A stretch of DNA of 64,000 nt from Nitrosopumilaceae archaeon (GTDB taxonomy: Archaea > Thermoproteota > Nitrososphaeria > Nitrososphaerales > Nitrosopumilaceae). The DNA lies in contig JASHNR010000037.1 in NCBI GenBank assembly GCA_030041535.1, forward strand, positions 33,719 to 97,718. The letters are read 5' to 3'. Positions 9,086 through 19,448 of the stretch are shown one piece after another. Both the position numbers and the translations under genes were made by a program. Each line of letters opens with the position of its first letter. Positions within the stretch are counted from its first letter, which is position 1. The notes beneath the pieces were generated by a model. The model was not told the origin of the DNA and ran no database searches. It was given only the letters and a program-made list of their open reading frames with translations.

Positions 9086-10807
9086 TTGAGTTTAGCTAAT
9101 CAAATGAGGTTCAGTATACTATCGCTAATTGCAATTACGGGTTTTCTAGTCGTACTTTGCTTTCCTTCTAACGCATATTCTGATTTTGTATCTAGCGACT
9201 CATATCTGATTCAGGCCACAGGCTTTGTAGCCGGGACACAAGACATTCTTAATTCTAAATTTGACATACAACTAACTGCGGGCGCTCAAAGTGGAAGCAG
9301 TATACTTTCTACACTAGATAATGGTGTTGTTACAATTAATGGCGATAATTATCTCAACTCTGGTAATTGGACAACCACCCTGTTACGAGATGGAAAATTT
9401 TTACTTCTTCAAGGAAATGCACAGGACCAGAATGGCAATACAATACAGGTCAATCTCTTTGGAAGACAAATACAAAGTAATCAAGATGGTGTTGTTTACA
9501 GCATTACTGGCAAGATAATAGGTTCAGAAACATTCAAAGTTATTTACAGCGCAAAAATAATCGCTGCTGGGGCATCCACCCCGCCTGTTACTTCACCAAC
9601 CTCTCAGACAACACCCACACCACAACAGAATCAAACACAATCAAATGTTGTAAGAATAAGTATAGTTTCTGGCGCATCCAATCCAACTAACCAACTCTTC
9701 TTCTCCCCCTCGACTGTCACTGTAGCTCCTGGCACTACAATAATTTGGACTAACAATGACAACGTACCTCATACCATAATGAGTGGGGTAGCATCTGTTG
9801 TTGGTGGGAATGCTTCAGCACCAACATTTACTTCTGACGGAATGATAAACAGTGGCACCATAGCTCCTGGCGCATCTTTTCAATACACCATAACCAGTTT
9901 TAATTTCAAAGCATATCTTAGTGCCACAGAAGCACAATACCTGAATTTACCGGCAGATCAAACTTCTGGCGATATCACATTCTTTGATCCTAATTATACC
10001 TGGATGATAGGAGTGATAAGCCCCATGTCAGTCTCAACTCCAACACAAACAGTCCAGATCAATATATTGCCGGGGGCATCAAATGCCACAACTAATCAAT
10101 ACATATCTCCATCTTCTGTACAAGTTACACCAGGCTCTACAATTGTTTGGGTAAATCAAGACTCTGTTGCACACAGGATCTTGAGCGGTCAACAACAATC
10201 TATAACATTTGGCACCACTGGAAAGACGACCCTCACAGCACCAGCATTTAATCCTGACGGGCATATTGATACTGGTACCATAGCTCCAGGTCAAAGCGTC
10301 AAGATCACAGTATCCGGAACAGGCCAATTCGCTTTTTATGATCCATCCAATACATGGATAAATGGTAATATCTTTTCGACTTCACAAATATCATCATCGA
10401 CAATACCGCCCGTGCAAGTAAGCATTTTACCGGGATCATCAGCAGCCCAAGGAGCTGCCTCACAACAAAATCAAAACTACATTAATGGATATTATTCTCC
10501 AGACCAAATCCAGATTGCACCAGGCACTACAATAATTTGGACCAATAATGACTCTATTGCTCATTCGATATGGAGTGGCACTGCCACATACAGGCCAATT
10601 GATCCATACGTTCCAGACGGCAAGATAAAGAGTGGCTCAATAGCTCCGGGCCAAACCTTCCAAGTCACCATTAATGATACTGGAATCACTAGGTTCTATG
10701 ACCCATCATATACATGGATGAATGGCATAATTATCTCATTTCCATCCACGCAAACTCACACACTTAACTCTGCAACATATACGGGCCCTACGCCAGTCCT
10801 TCACTAG
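9086..10807 (+). CDS. Secreted protein with three cupredoxin-like domains lacking canonical type 1 Cu ligands
   Basis: 573 aa; signal peptide; three repeats of SPSxVxxxPGTTIxWxNxDxVxH...GTIAPGxxF...FYDPSYTWMNG. In-frame ATG at 9104 is a likely alternative start. Confidence 0.8.
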   Translation: MSLANQMRFSILSLIAITGFLVVLCFPSNAYSDFVSSDSYLIQATGFVAGTQDILNSKFDIQLTAGAQSGSSILSTLDNGVVTINGDNYLNSGNWTTTLLRDGKFLLLQGNAQDQNGNTIQVNLFGRQIQSNQDGVVYSITGKIIGSETFKVIYSAKIIAAGASTPPVTSPTSQTTPTPQQNQTQSNVVRISIVSGASNPTNQLFFSPSTVTVAPGTTIIWTNNDNVPHTIMSGVASVVGGNASAPTFTSDGMINSGTIAPGASFQYTITSFNFKAYLSATEAQYLNLPADQTSGDITFFDPNYTWMIGVISPMSVSTPTQTVQINILPGASNATTNQYISPSSVQVTPGSTIVWVNQDSVAHRILSGQQQSITFGTTGKTTLTAPAFNPDGHIDTGTIAPGQSVKITVSGTGQFAFYDPSNTWINGNIFSTSQISSSTIPPVQVSILPGSSAAQGAASQQNQNYINGYYSPDQIQIAPGTTIIWTNNDSIAHSIWSGTATYRPIDPYVPDGKIKSGSIAPGQTFQVTINDTGITRFYDPSYTWMNGIIISFPSTQTHTLNSATYTGPTPVLH

Positions 10808-10817
10808 ATAGTATGTG

Positions 10818-11543
10818 CTATTTGAAATTGATATATGATTCCAGTCTTGTCTGATCAAATACCATTACGGAAAGATCAGAGAACTGCTTTCCTTCCAAAT
10901 CTTTTACGGTTCCAACAAAACAAGTCTCCTTCTCAGTTGTGAGCGACTCAAAAACATGTACCTTCATACTTGAGGTGTCAAACCCGTGATTTTTCAGGTA
11001 AACTGCAATTTCTGACTGCATAAAGTGCTTGGATGGCTCCTTGGGCCATGGACGTGGAACTAGCACCACGCTCAATCCATCTATTAGCGCTTTTTGGAGT
11101 TCAAGTTTCTTTTCTTCAATGCTTGTTGATATGTGCATAGTTATTACTCTGCTTTTGTCCAGCGGCACTCTTGCCTTTGATGCAGCTACCTGCACTGAGC
11201 TTATGCCTGGAATTACTTGCACATCTCCGAAGATCTCAATTAATCTGTCAACAACTTCTGATTCGGAAAAGTTCACGTCTCCTGTAAATGGTATAACACA
11301 AGTCTTTGTTCCAAGTGACTTTGAGACCTTTTGATACACATCTTCTTGATCTTGCATCGTGATCTCGTACACTTGTTTATTTTTTATTAGCTCTTCAATT
11401 GTCTTGAGTGTATACTTGTAACCTATTACAATATCAGAGTTTGTCACAATCTCCTTTACCGTATCTGTAACATATTTTGGTGAGCCGGGCCCCACCCCCA
11501 CCGCAAAAACCTTTCCCATCATGACGTCTTTTGCAACGTTCAA
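10818..11543 (-). CDS. cbiE: Cobalt-precorrin-7 (C5)-methyltransferase (CbiE-like)
   Basis: SAM-dependent tetrapyrrole methylase: VFAVGVGPGSPKYVTDTV...PFTGDVNFSES...VIPGISSVQ. Confidence 0.8.
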   Translation of the reverse strand: MNVAKDVMMGKVFAVGVGPGSPKYVTDTVKEIVTNSDIVIGYKYTLKTIEELIKNKQVYEITMQDQEDVYQKVSKSLGTKTCVIPFTGDVNFSESEVVDRLIEIFGDVQVIPGISSVQVAASKARVPLDKSRVITMHISTSIEEKKLELQKALIDGLSVVLVPRPWPKEPSKHFMQSEIAVYLKNHGFDTSSMKVHVFESLTTEKETCFVGTVKDLEGKQFSDLSVMVFDQTRLESYINFK

Positions 11544-11597
11544 TATAATTCACAATTTGGGAATCACAATTAGCTTTTATTTGCCGGTTCAAAATAT

Positions 11598-12278
11598 TTG
11601 TCATTGAATGCAAGAATAATCTCGCTCTCTTTCTTTTTACTCCTAGTTAGTTTTGTTCCAGATTCCTTTGCTGTATCACAAAACTCTACGCTAGACTCTG
11701 AGGGAAACTATGCAAATCCATCCCTTGGCATAACATTTCAGGCTCCAGACGGCTGGACAGTAGAGGAACCAAAAAAATCCCAACCCAATGCACCAGACAT
11801 TGCAGTGATAGCTCCGTATTCAAATGGGTTTCCATCCTCGATTTCATTTAATGTTGAGAAGGCAAATGGAACATCGCTTGACGATTATGTAGAAAATAAA
11901 ATTAATCAACTTGCCAGTGGCAACCAATCAAATAACATTGCATTTCTGTCAGAGCAAAATGGAACAATAGACGGATTTGCTGCCAAGACATCACTGCTTC
12001 AAGAAAACTTTACTTCACAAAATGGTACCAATGTGATAAAATTCAAGCAAGTAATTGTACTGGCAAATAATGAATTTTATACAATAACCTATGCAAATGA
12101 AGCAAAAAACTTTGACAGCGATCTGCCAAGCTATGACCAGCTGTTAAGCTCAATCCAGTTTGTAAGCAATGACACGTCTTCCTGGCTTGACTATGTCTCT
12201 ATTGGCATAGCAGCTGGCGCGCTAATTGTTGGCCTAGTTATAATTAAAAGAAAAAGAAGACCATTGCAAAAAAGCTAG
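11598..12278 (+). CDS. Exported PsbP-like protein with C-terminal TM
   Basis: 226 aa; YANPSLGITFQAPDGWTVEEP motif; C-terminal TM plus KRKRR. Confidence 0.65.
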   Translation: MSLNARIISLSFFLLLVSFVPDSFAVSQNSTLDSEGNYANPSLGITFQAPDGWTVEEPKKSQPNAPDIAVIAPYSNGFPSSISFNVEKANGTSLDDYVENKINQLASGNQSNNIAFLSEQNGTIDGFAAKTSLLQENFTSQNGTNVIKFKQVIVLANNEFYTITYANEAKNFDSDLPSYDQLLSSIQFVSNDTSSWLDYVSIGIAAGALIVGLVIIKRKRRPLQKS

Positions 12279-12450
12279 CATCACACTTCTAAAACCCCAA
12301 AAAATCCATTTTTTCATTGTAATGGAAAAATCGGGCGCGCTAGATTTGGGCCAATAAATGGGGTCTTGTGGAAAGGCTTCGTATTTGCAATCATTCCAAT
12401 CCTCTGTAAATGAGCGAAAGATAAAATACTGTATTGTGGAGAACTAGAGT

Positions 12451-12771
12451 ATGAAGAAGGAATACATTGTAGTAAGGATCGAGGGCTCTACCGATGGTGC
12501 GCCGTATGTAGTAGTCTCGCTGTCCTCATCTAAAGAATTCAAAGAGCAGAACAGTACTCCAATGTCACCCTTTGGCTCTGGTGTTATGGGGTTTACCAAC
12601 ATGGATGACATGATTAAAGGCCTCAACAAAATGATGGCAGGAGGAATGGGAGCCATGGGTGGTGGAATTACCTCTATTAAACTAGATATGCACGAATACA
12701 AGGAACTAAACCTATCTGTGGGAGACAAGGTGTATCTAGAAATAACAAGAGCAGAGTCTCTTGGAATCTAG
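12451..12771 (+). CDS. Conserved hypothetical protein
   Basis: 106 aa with Met/Gly-rich central segment MMAGGMGAMGGG. Confidence 0.6.
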   Translation: MKKEYIVVRIEGSTDGAPYVVVSLSSSKEFKEQNSTPMSPFGSGVMGFTNMDDMIKGLNKMMAGGMGAMGGGITSIKLDMHEYKELNLSVGDKVYLEITRAESLGI

Positions 12772-12786
12772 GAATCGACACTAATT

Positions 12787-13449
12787 TTATCTGGAGATCT
12801 CTCCGCGCAAGATTTCATATGCCCTTGCAGCGTCCTTTTCATGCAATACCAGAATGATATCATCCTGGCCAAAAAAGGCATTAACAAGTTCAATTCCATT
12901 ATCATGCAAGATCTCTGATACGTATGATACCACGTCTGATTCATTTCCAGACTGAGGCATGTGTATGCTTATCTTTGCAAGCCCGGTTTGGGAAAAATTC
13001 TTGTGTGAAGAAAAGGACTCGAGCAATTTTCTGACATCGCTAATGTCTTCAGTTAAGAACCTAAACGAGTCTGTAAATCTGAAAAATTCGTAATCTGGAT
13101 CAATTCGAGTAAACCCATCCATTAACGCCATTGCATCTTCCATGGCAAAATCCTGTGAGGAGAATTTGATATCTAGTATTCCATCTGTAAGCGAGAGCCT
13201 AGCGTTCTTTAGTGCAGACTCGCTTTGCATGTCGTCTTTTTTCTCAAAGGAATCTGCATACCTCTTGATTGCCACAACAATTGTGTTGAGGTTTACAGGA
13301 CCCCCCATCTGGGCTTCCACCTCTTTTTGGATCTTGACTGCAAGTGCTGTATAGTTTACCAAGTCCATCTTGACACAGTCGTAAATTGATCTATTTTTTG
13401 TGATTATCTCTCGAACTGTATCTGGAACCGAAAGATTAGATGTACGCAT
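12787..13449 (-). CDS. Conserved hypothetical protein, ACT-like C-terminal domain
   Basis: 220 aa; N-terminal helical domain, C-terminal ISIHMPQSGNESDVVSYVSEILHDNGIELVNAFFGQDDIILVL. Confidence 0.6.
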   Translation of the reverse strand: MRTSNLSVPDTVREIITKNRSIYDCVKMDLVNYTALAVKIQKEVEAQMGGPVNLNTIVVAIKRYADSFEKKDDMQSESALKNARLSLTDGILDIKFSSQDFAMEDAMALMDGFTRIDPDYEFFRFTDSFRFLTEDISDVRKLLESFSSHKNFSQTGLAKISIHMPQSGNESDVVSYVSEILHDNGIELVNAFFGQDDIILVLHEKDAARAYEILRGEISR

Positions 13450-13545
13450 ACAAGGATATTTACTGTTGTCAGCTATATTAGTTTATGTAAGAATTAGCCA
13501 TATAAATATCCTAAACTTTATATAATGTCATAACTATTACATACT

Positions 13546-14061
13546 ATGGAAAATTATGACATGATGGAATCAGACGAGTTTGACAACCTCTTCCACAGAA
13601 TGATGCGACCTTTCAGAGAGCTAGACGACGTATGGAATGAGTTGAGGAATTCTTCAAACCTACAGACGTTTGGTCCATACTACTATGGTTACTCTGTAAC
13701 AGTAGGACCTGATGGAAAACCTGTAGTAAAAGAGTATGGAAACGTTAAGCCAAGTCTTCCTACAACTGCAGAGACAAGAGAGCCTCTTGCCGATGTAATT
13801 GTAGATGACAAAGAGCGGGCCCTGAAAATTGTGGCCGAGATGCCAGGCGTTGAAAAGAAAGACATCAAGATCGAAGTAATAGGACGTACGATCTTAATCG
13901 ATGCCGAACACGAAGAAAGAAAATACCATACCAAGATACCCATCAAACACAAGGTCGATGAAAATTCTGTCAAGGCAACTTATGCCAACGGAATACTAGA
14001 AGTAAAGTTCCAGCTAAAGGAAGAGGAACGACCAAAAGGAAAAACTGTGGAGGTTGAATAA
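13546..14061 (+). CDS. Hsp20/alpha-crystallin small heat shock protein
   Basis: 171 aa; AEMPGVEKKDIKIEVIGRTILIDAE...YANGILEVKF. Confidence 0.92.
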   Translation: MENYDMMESDEFDNLFHRMMRPFRELDDVWNELRNSSNLQTFGPYYYGYSVTVGPDGKPVVKEYGNVKPSLPTTAETREPLADVIVDDKERALKIVAEMPGVEKKDIKIEVIGRTILIDAEHEERKYHTKIPIKHKVDENSVKATYANGILEVKFQLKEEERPKGKTVEVE

Positions 14062-14091
14062 ACTTCCTTTATTTTTTATGGTGATTAAATT

Positions 14092-16233
14092 ATGAGCGAA
14101 ATTACATTAAGAATTGCAGAGGCGTCGCAGCGACATGTGGGCAAAGGCATTGCCGTAGTTGATCCTAAAATTGTTGAAGACAACAACTGGGAGACTGGCG
14201 ATATCTTGGAGCTGGTGGGAAACAGGAAGAGCCACACAAAGCTGTGGCCTGGCTCTGCCGAACAATATGGGAATGGAATAATAAAGATAGATGGAACTAC
14301 AAGACAGAACATTGGTGCAGGAATTGGCGAAAAAATTTCTGTAAAAAAAGTTGATGCACAAGAAGCACAACAAGTAACGGTATCCCCAATTGAAAAACTC
14401 AGTGCGGAAGGCTTGCAAGAATACATGCAGGCAAACTATATCGGCCACGTACTAACTATTGGTGACGCTCTTATAGTAACAACACAACTTGGCGGAAAAA
14501 CACAGCTTGTGATAACAAGTGCTGCGCCATCTGGAAAACCTGTTGTGGTCACAGAACAAACTGAATTCAAACTAGGTTCTATGACCAAAGCCGTTGATCA
14601 CTCTGTACCTAGGATTACATATGATGACTTGGGAGGTCTCAAAAATGAGGTGCAAAAGATACGCGAGATGATAGAGCTTCCCATGAGACATCCGGAATTA
14701 TTTGAGAAAATTGGAGTAGAGGCGCCAAAGGGCGTCTTGCTTTATGGACCGCCAGGAACAGGAAAGACACTGATTGCAAAAGCTGTTGCAGGCGAGACCA
14801 ATTCCCACTTTATCTCAATTAGCGGCCCTGAAATAATAGGTAAATTTTATGGCGAGAGCGAGGAGAGACTGCGTGAGTTATTCAAGCAGGCAGAAGAAAA
14901 CACGCCAAGCATAATCTTCATAGACGAAGTTGATTCCATTGCTCCAAAACGAGAAGAAGTAACAGGCGAGGTGGAAAAAAGAGTGGTATCCCAGTTGCTG
15001 ACACTAATGGACGGAATGAAATCACGAGGAAAAGTTGTAGTAATTGCTGCCACCAACAGACCTGACTCGATTGATCCTGCACTTAGAAGGCCTGGAAGAT
15101 TTGACCGTGAAATTGAGATAGGAATACCAGATGCAGCCGGAAGACAAGAAATACTTGACATTCATACACGGGGAATGCCGCTTGAAGAGAAGGTTAACTT
15201 GGAACAAATTGCCAGAGTGACCCATGGATTTGTCGGGGCAGACCTTGAGATTCTTGCAAAAGAAGCTGCAATGAGGTCCTTGCGAAGAATATTGCCTGAC
15301 ATTGATTTAGAAGAAGAAAAAATTCCTGCCGAAGTTTTACAAAAAATTGTAATTACTGAGAGCGACTTTAAGGATGCACTAAAAGAGGTAAGGCCGTCTG
15401 CACTAAGGGAAGTTCTAGTTCAAGTCCCCAATGTTACATGGGAAGATGTTGGCGGGCTGGAATCATTGAAGGATGAACTTTACGAGGCAGTAGAGTGGCC
15501 CCTAAAACACAAGGAGGCATTTGAATACACAGATGTCAAGACACCAAAGGGCGTCTTGCTTTATGGACCGCCAGGAACAGGAAAGACACTGATTGCAAAA
15601 GCAGTAGCACATACAACAGAATCTAATTTCATAAGCATCAAGGGACCTGAACTATTATCAAAGTGGGTTGGGGAATCAGAAAAAGGCATACGTGAGATAT
15701 TTAGAAAAGCGCGCCAAGCTGCGCCATGCATAATATTTCTCGACGAGATGGATTCTCTTGCCCCAAGCAGAGGTTCTGGCGGCTCAGACTCACACGTTTC
15801 AGAAAACATTGTCTCTCAACTCTTAACTGAGATTGACGGTCTTGAAGAACTAAACAACGTGTTGGTGATAGGAGCTACTAACAGAGTAGACCTGATAGAC
15901 AGTGCATTGCTAAGGCCTGGAAGATTTGACCGTATATTGGAGGTGCCATTGCCAGACTCTAAAGGCCGTGAGAACATCTTTAAGATACACACCAAAAACA
16001 AGCCGCTTGCAAATGGTGTAGACATTGCAAAGCTTGTAGAACTTGCTGATGGGTTCAGCGGCGCAGAAATTGAGGGTGCATGCAACAGGGCTGCGATGAG
16101 TGCAATAAGGAGATACGTTACCAAGGCAGAAAAATCTATCAAGTCTATCAAGATAACCCAAGAAGACCTTGAAAACGCAATTGAAAAATTACGACCAGGA
16201 AAGGTCACGCCGCGGCAAGCTGTTACATTATAG
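14092..16233 (+). CDS. Cdc48/VCP-type AAA+ ATPase
   Basis: 713 aa; two AAA modules [21 protein letters not shown]-terminal Cdc48 domain. Confidence 0.95.
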   Translation: MSEITLRIAEASQRHVGKGIAVVDPKIVEDNNWETGDILELVGNRKSHTKLWPGSAEQYGNGIIKIDGTTRQNIGAGIGEKISVKKVDAQEAQQVTVSPIEKLSAEGLQEYMQANYIGHVLTIGDALIVTTQLGGKTQLVITSAAPSGKPVVVTEQTEFKLGSMTKAVDHSVPRITYDDLGGLKNEVQKIREMIELPMRHPELFEKIGVEAPKGVLLYGPPGTGKTLIAKAVAGETNSHFISISGPEIIGKFYGESEERLRELFKQAEENTPSIIFIDEVDSIAPKREEVTGEVEKRVVSQLLTLMDGMKSRGKVVVIAATNRPDSIDPALRRPGRFDREIEIGIPDAAGRQEILDIHTRGMPLEEKVNLEQIARVTHGFVGADLEILAKEAAMRSLRRILPDIDLEEEKIPAEVLQKIVITESDFKDALKEVRPSALREVLVQVPNVTWEDVGGLESLKDELYEAVEWPLKHKEAFEYTDVKTPKGVLLYGPPGTGKTLIAKAVAHTTESNFISIKGPELLSKWVGESEKGIREIFRKARQAAPCIIFLDEMDSLAPSRGSGGSDSHVSENIVSQLLTEIDGLEELNNVLVIGATNRVDLIDSALLRPGRFDRILEVPLPDSKGRENIFKIHTKNKPLANGVDIAKLVELADGFSGAEIEGACNRAAMSAIRRYVTKAEKSIKSIKITQEDLENAIEKLRPGKVTPRQAVTL

Positions 16234-16246
16234 CTTATATGATTAA

Positions 16247-17323
16247 ATCAGGCTTTATACAGTAACGGCAAAAGAAGCAATCCTTTATCAGAAATTACCT
16301 GATGATAAGGTAAGATGTACAGCTTGCGCTAGGTATTGTGAAATTGGAAAAAACCAGATAGGTCTTTGCGGTATAAGGGCAAACAACAACGGCAGGCTTG
16401 ATCTTTTGGCATACGGCAAGGTAATAACTGGCCATGTTGATCCAATCGAAAAAAAACCTGTGACCCACTACATGCCAGGGTCTAGCATATTTTCCATTGC
16501 AACCACGGGCTGCAATTGGCTTTGCGCATATTGCCAGAATTATGATATCAGTCAGCGAAGAAAAATTGAGGGAGTTGACATGACCCCTGATGAGGTAGTG
16601 AACCTTGCCAAAAGCTCGGGCTCTCAAGGAATTGCCTACACATACAACCAGCCATCAATATTTATCGAGTTTGCAAGAGACTGTGGAGTCATTGCAAGGA
16701 AAAATGGGCTATTCAATATTTTCGTATCAAATGGCTACGACACTCCAGACACTGTAAAGATGATGGACGAGTTTCTTGACTGTATCACTGTAGACTTTAA
16801 GGGAAATGCAGAACCGCAATTTACTCGAAAATACATTGGCGTTCCAGACCCGCAACCAATCTTTGACACACTCAAGGAAATAAGGGACAAGACCAAGATT
16901 CATGTGGAGATAACTGACCTGGTAATTCCCAAAGTAGGTCATAATCTGGAACATGCAGCAAAACTTTGCAAATTTATCTACAATGAATTTGGACCTAACA
17001 TGCCAATTCACTTTCTAAGGTTTCATCCAGATTACAAGATGATGGAATTTGAATCAACTCCAATTAAGACACTTGAAAAACACCATGAAATAGCAAAAAA
17101 AGAGGGCCTCAACTATGCGTATCTTGGAAATGTTCCGGGGCATCCTCTTGAGCATACATATTGTCCAGAGTGCAAAAAAATTGTGGTAAAAAGACATGGC
17201 TTTGATATTCAAGAGTATAATCTTGACGACAACAATTGCTGCAAATTCTGTGGTAATAAAATACCAATAGAAGGAAAACTTGCAGAAAATTACAAACAAA
17301 ACAGGTTTCAGTTTGTACTCTAG
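16247..17323 (+). CDS. amrS: AmmeMemoRadiSam-type radical SAM protein (AmrS)
   Basis: CxxxCxxC (TGCNWLCAYCQN); conserved N-terminus KEAILYQKLPDDKVRCTACARYCEIGKNQIGLCGIR lies upstream of the ORF-track start (16406) without an in-frame ATG/GTG/TTG. Confidence 0.85.
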   Translation: MRLYTVTAKEAILYQKLPDDKVRCTACARYCEIGKNQIGLCGIRANNNGRLDLLAYGKVITGHVDPIEKKPVTHYMPGSSIFSIATTGCNWLCAYCQNYDISQRRKIEGVDMTPDEVVNLAKSSGSQGIAYTYNQPSIFIEFARDCGVIARKNGLFNIFVSNGYDTPDTVKMMDEFLDCITVDFKGNAEPQFTRKYIGVPDPQPIFDTLKEIRDKTKIHVEITDLVIPKVGHNLEHAAKLCKFIYNEFGPNMPIHFLRFHPDYKMMEFESTPIKTLEKHHEIAKKEGLNYAYLGNVPGHPLEHTYCPECKKIVVKRHGFDIQEYNLDDNNCCKFCGNKIPIEGKLAENYKQNRFQFVL

Positions 17324-18000
17324 ATTGCAACTGCCCTAACAGGAGATCCTGTTGCATCCTTTAGCTTGAGGGGCAATACTATCAACATAAAACTAGTTCT
17401 TTGAATTTTGTCAAGATTGCAGAGATTCTCCAAAATCAAAATTCCATTCTTCAATAGAACATGATGGGCAGAAAATTTTGAATCCTTGCCCAAGTCAATG
17501 CTAGGCGAGTCTATGCCTATAAGGCTGGGCTTCTTTTTTGCTAGATACTTTGCTGCACCTACTGAAAGCCCTGGGTTTTTGGTGAAATAGTCTTTTCTTG
17601 CCAGATTTCTTGACCAGCCGGTCTCAAAGATTATGGCTGAATTAGGTGGTATCTTGCCATTTCTTGCCTCAAAGCTGGCAATATCATTTTGAGTGATTGG
17701 CATGTTGGGGCCCTTTCTTATGTTGCATAAAATGGCACCTGTGATCAATCTGTTGAGGGGAATCTTGTCTATCTTGATCCCTTTTTCTATGAAATGATAT
17801 GGTGCATCAAGATGGGTTCCAGTGTGCGAGCTTAGAAAAAGTAATTCAAGGTTGTACCCGTCAGATTTTTTGTCTGCCCATGAAATGAATTGGGGACGTG
17901 GAGAGCCTGGAAAAGTTGGAAGCTTGTTTGAAATCTCAAGTGTCAGATCAACTGGTTCCACAAAGTTAGTTAGAATCTGGCAATAAATCAATTTTGACAT
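17320..18000 (-). CDS. Cyclase family protein (kynurenine formamidase-like)
   Basis: 226 aa; SSHTGTHLDAPYHFI metal-binding motif. Confidence 0.85.
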   Translation of the reverse strand: MSKLIYCQILTNFVEPVDLTLEISNKLPTFPGSPRPQFISWADKKSDGYNLELLFLSSHTGTHLDAPYHFIEKGIKIDKIPLNRLITGAILCNIRKGPNMPITQNDIASFEARNGKIPPNSAIIFETGWSRNLARKDYFTKNPGLSVGAAKYLAKKKPSLIGIDSPSIDLGKDSKFSAHHVLLKNGILILENLCNLDKIQRTSFMLIVLPLKLKDATGSPVRAVAI

Positions 18001-18041
18001 TGATAACCAAAAGTTAAATATTGTGAAAAGAAAATTACTTT

Positions 18042-18299
18042 ATGCCAACTACTTACATACTGATAAACTCTGATCTGGGCTCTGACGTTGAGATAATTCA
18101 GAAAATCAAGGAAATACTGGGCAAAGAGAGCGGTGTACAATATGAAGTTCAGGGTGTTTATGGCGTTTATGATATTATAATCAAGATCACAGCTGATTCA
18201 ATGGATCATTTGAGAAATATCATCACCAATAGCATACGAAAGATAGACAAGGTCTACTCCACCCTGACAATGATGGTAATAGAAGAGCAGGAAAAGTAG
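18042..18299 (+). CDS. Lrp/AsnC ligand-binding (RAM) domain protein
   Basis: 85 aa stand-alone RAM domain. Confidence 0.8.
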   Translation: MPTTYILINSDLGSDVEIIQKIKEILGKESGVQYEVQGVYGVYDIIIKITADSMDHLRNIITNSIRKIDKVYSTLTMMVIEEQEK

Positions 18300-19448
18300 C
18301 TAATTTCTTCTCAACGCGTCAATTACCCGTAAAATCTCTGATTCTGTGTTAAAAAAGTGCGGCGAAGCCCTGATTATTTTCTTGGAAAATATCTCTCGCA
18401 CGGCAAGTATCATGTTTTCCTTCTCTAGCCTTTTGACTATTGACTCGGAATTCTGGTCTTTGATGGCAAACGAGACTATGCTTGTTCTTTTTCTATCTTC
18501 CTGGGGACCAAACAAGATTATGCCAGGTATCTTTGATAGCTCTTCGCGCATCATGTTTGCAAGTTTGACATTTTGATTTCGTATTTTTTCTATTCCTGTC
18601 GTGAGAAGGAAATTTATGGACGCCTCAAGTCCGGCTGCTCCCGCCCAATTGCGAAACCCTGCCTGAAATCTTGCAGGCATTTCCTTGTGAACTATTTTGT
18701 TATCGTGTAAAATTGCAGACTCACCACCTATCTGTAGTGGCTCTATCAATTCGCTTGATTCTTTTTTACAGAAAAATATTCCCATGCCCATTGGGCCGCA
18801 AAGCCACTTTGATCCATTAAAGGACATGAAATCACATTTTATCTTGTTTACATCAACATCGCTGATGCATCCAACTGTTTGAGCAGCATCAATAAAGTAA
18901 GGTATATTTTTTTCTGCAAGATACTTGCCTATCTCTTCTACTGGAAGAATTGCTCCAGTGTTAAACAAGGCATGGCTTAGGACAACAAGTTGGGTGTTTC
19001 CATCAACCATCTTTTTTAATGAATCAAACTGGAAATATCCAGTTTCATCAATAGATATCTCTTGTAACCCTATTTTTTGACCCGCCCTTACCCAGGGATA
19101 ATGATTTGCAGGGTGCTCGTGATTTGAGCCACGTGTTATGATGTTTGATTGTGGCTTGAATTTCATGCCACTAGCTACAAAGTTTATTCCATCAGTCACG
19201 CTTTGCGTTAGAACCACTTCTTCTTGTTTGCACTTGATTAGCTGAGAAATTACTTTACGCAGATTGTTGAGTCGCTCTTTTACAAAATTGTCTGATAATT
19301 CAGAATCAGGACCATACTCATTATACTTTATCAGAAAATCATTCATTGCCTGTATGCTAGTCTTTGGCATTCTGGATGTAGATGCGTTATTGAGGTAGAC
19401 TCTATCCGCGTAAGGAAATTCTTGTGAAAAATCAGAACTCAAATTCAT
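18300..19448 (-). CDS. Class V aminotransferase / cysteine desulfurase-like
   Basis: 382 aa; VYLNNASTSRMP, SFNGSKWLCGPMGMG PLP site. Confidence 0.85.
   Translation of the reverse strand: MNLSSDFSQEFPYADRVYLNNASTSRMPKTSIQAMNDFLIKYNEYGPDSELSDNFVKERLNNLRKVISQLIKCKQEEVVLTQSVTDGINFVASGMKFKPQSNIITRGSNHEHPANHYPWVRAGQKIGLQEISIDETGYFQFDSLKKMVDGNTQLVVLSHALFNTGAILPVEEIGKYLAEKNIPYFIDAAQTVGCISDVDVNKIKCDFMSFNGSKWLCGPMGMGIFFCKKESSELIEPLQIGGESAILHDNKIVHKEMPARFQAGFRNWAGAAGLEASINFLLTTGIEKIRNQNVKLANMMREELSKIPGIILFGPQEDRKRTSIVSFAIKDQNSESIVKRLEKENMILAVREIFSKKIIRASPHFFNTESEILRVIDALRRN

Noticed and set aside
12283-12345. AT-rich imperfect hairpin after the PsbP-like gene
   Set aside because: Stem too short (CCATT/AATGG) and mostly T/A runs; at best a generic terminator.
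14085-16208. Several 67-130 aa minus-strand ORFs within the Cdc48 gene
   Set aside because: Antisense shadow ORFs; the plus-strand AAA+ ATPase is unambiguous. The near-identical DNA stretches at about 14726-14780 and 15542-15600 are the duplicated Walker A regions, not a mobile repeat.
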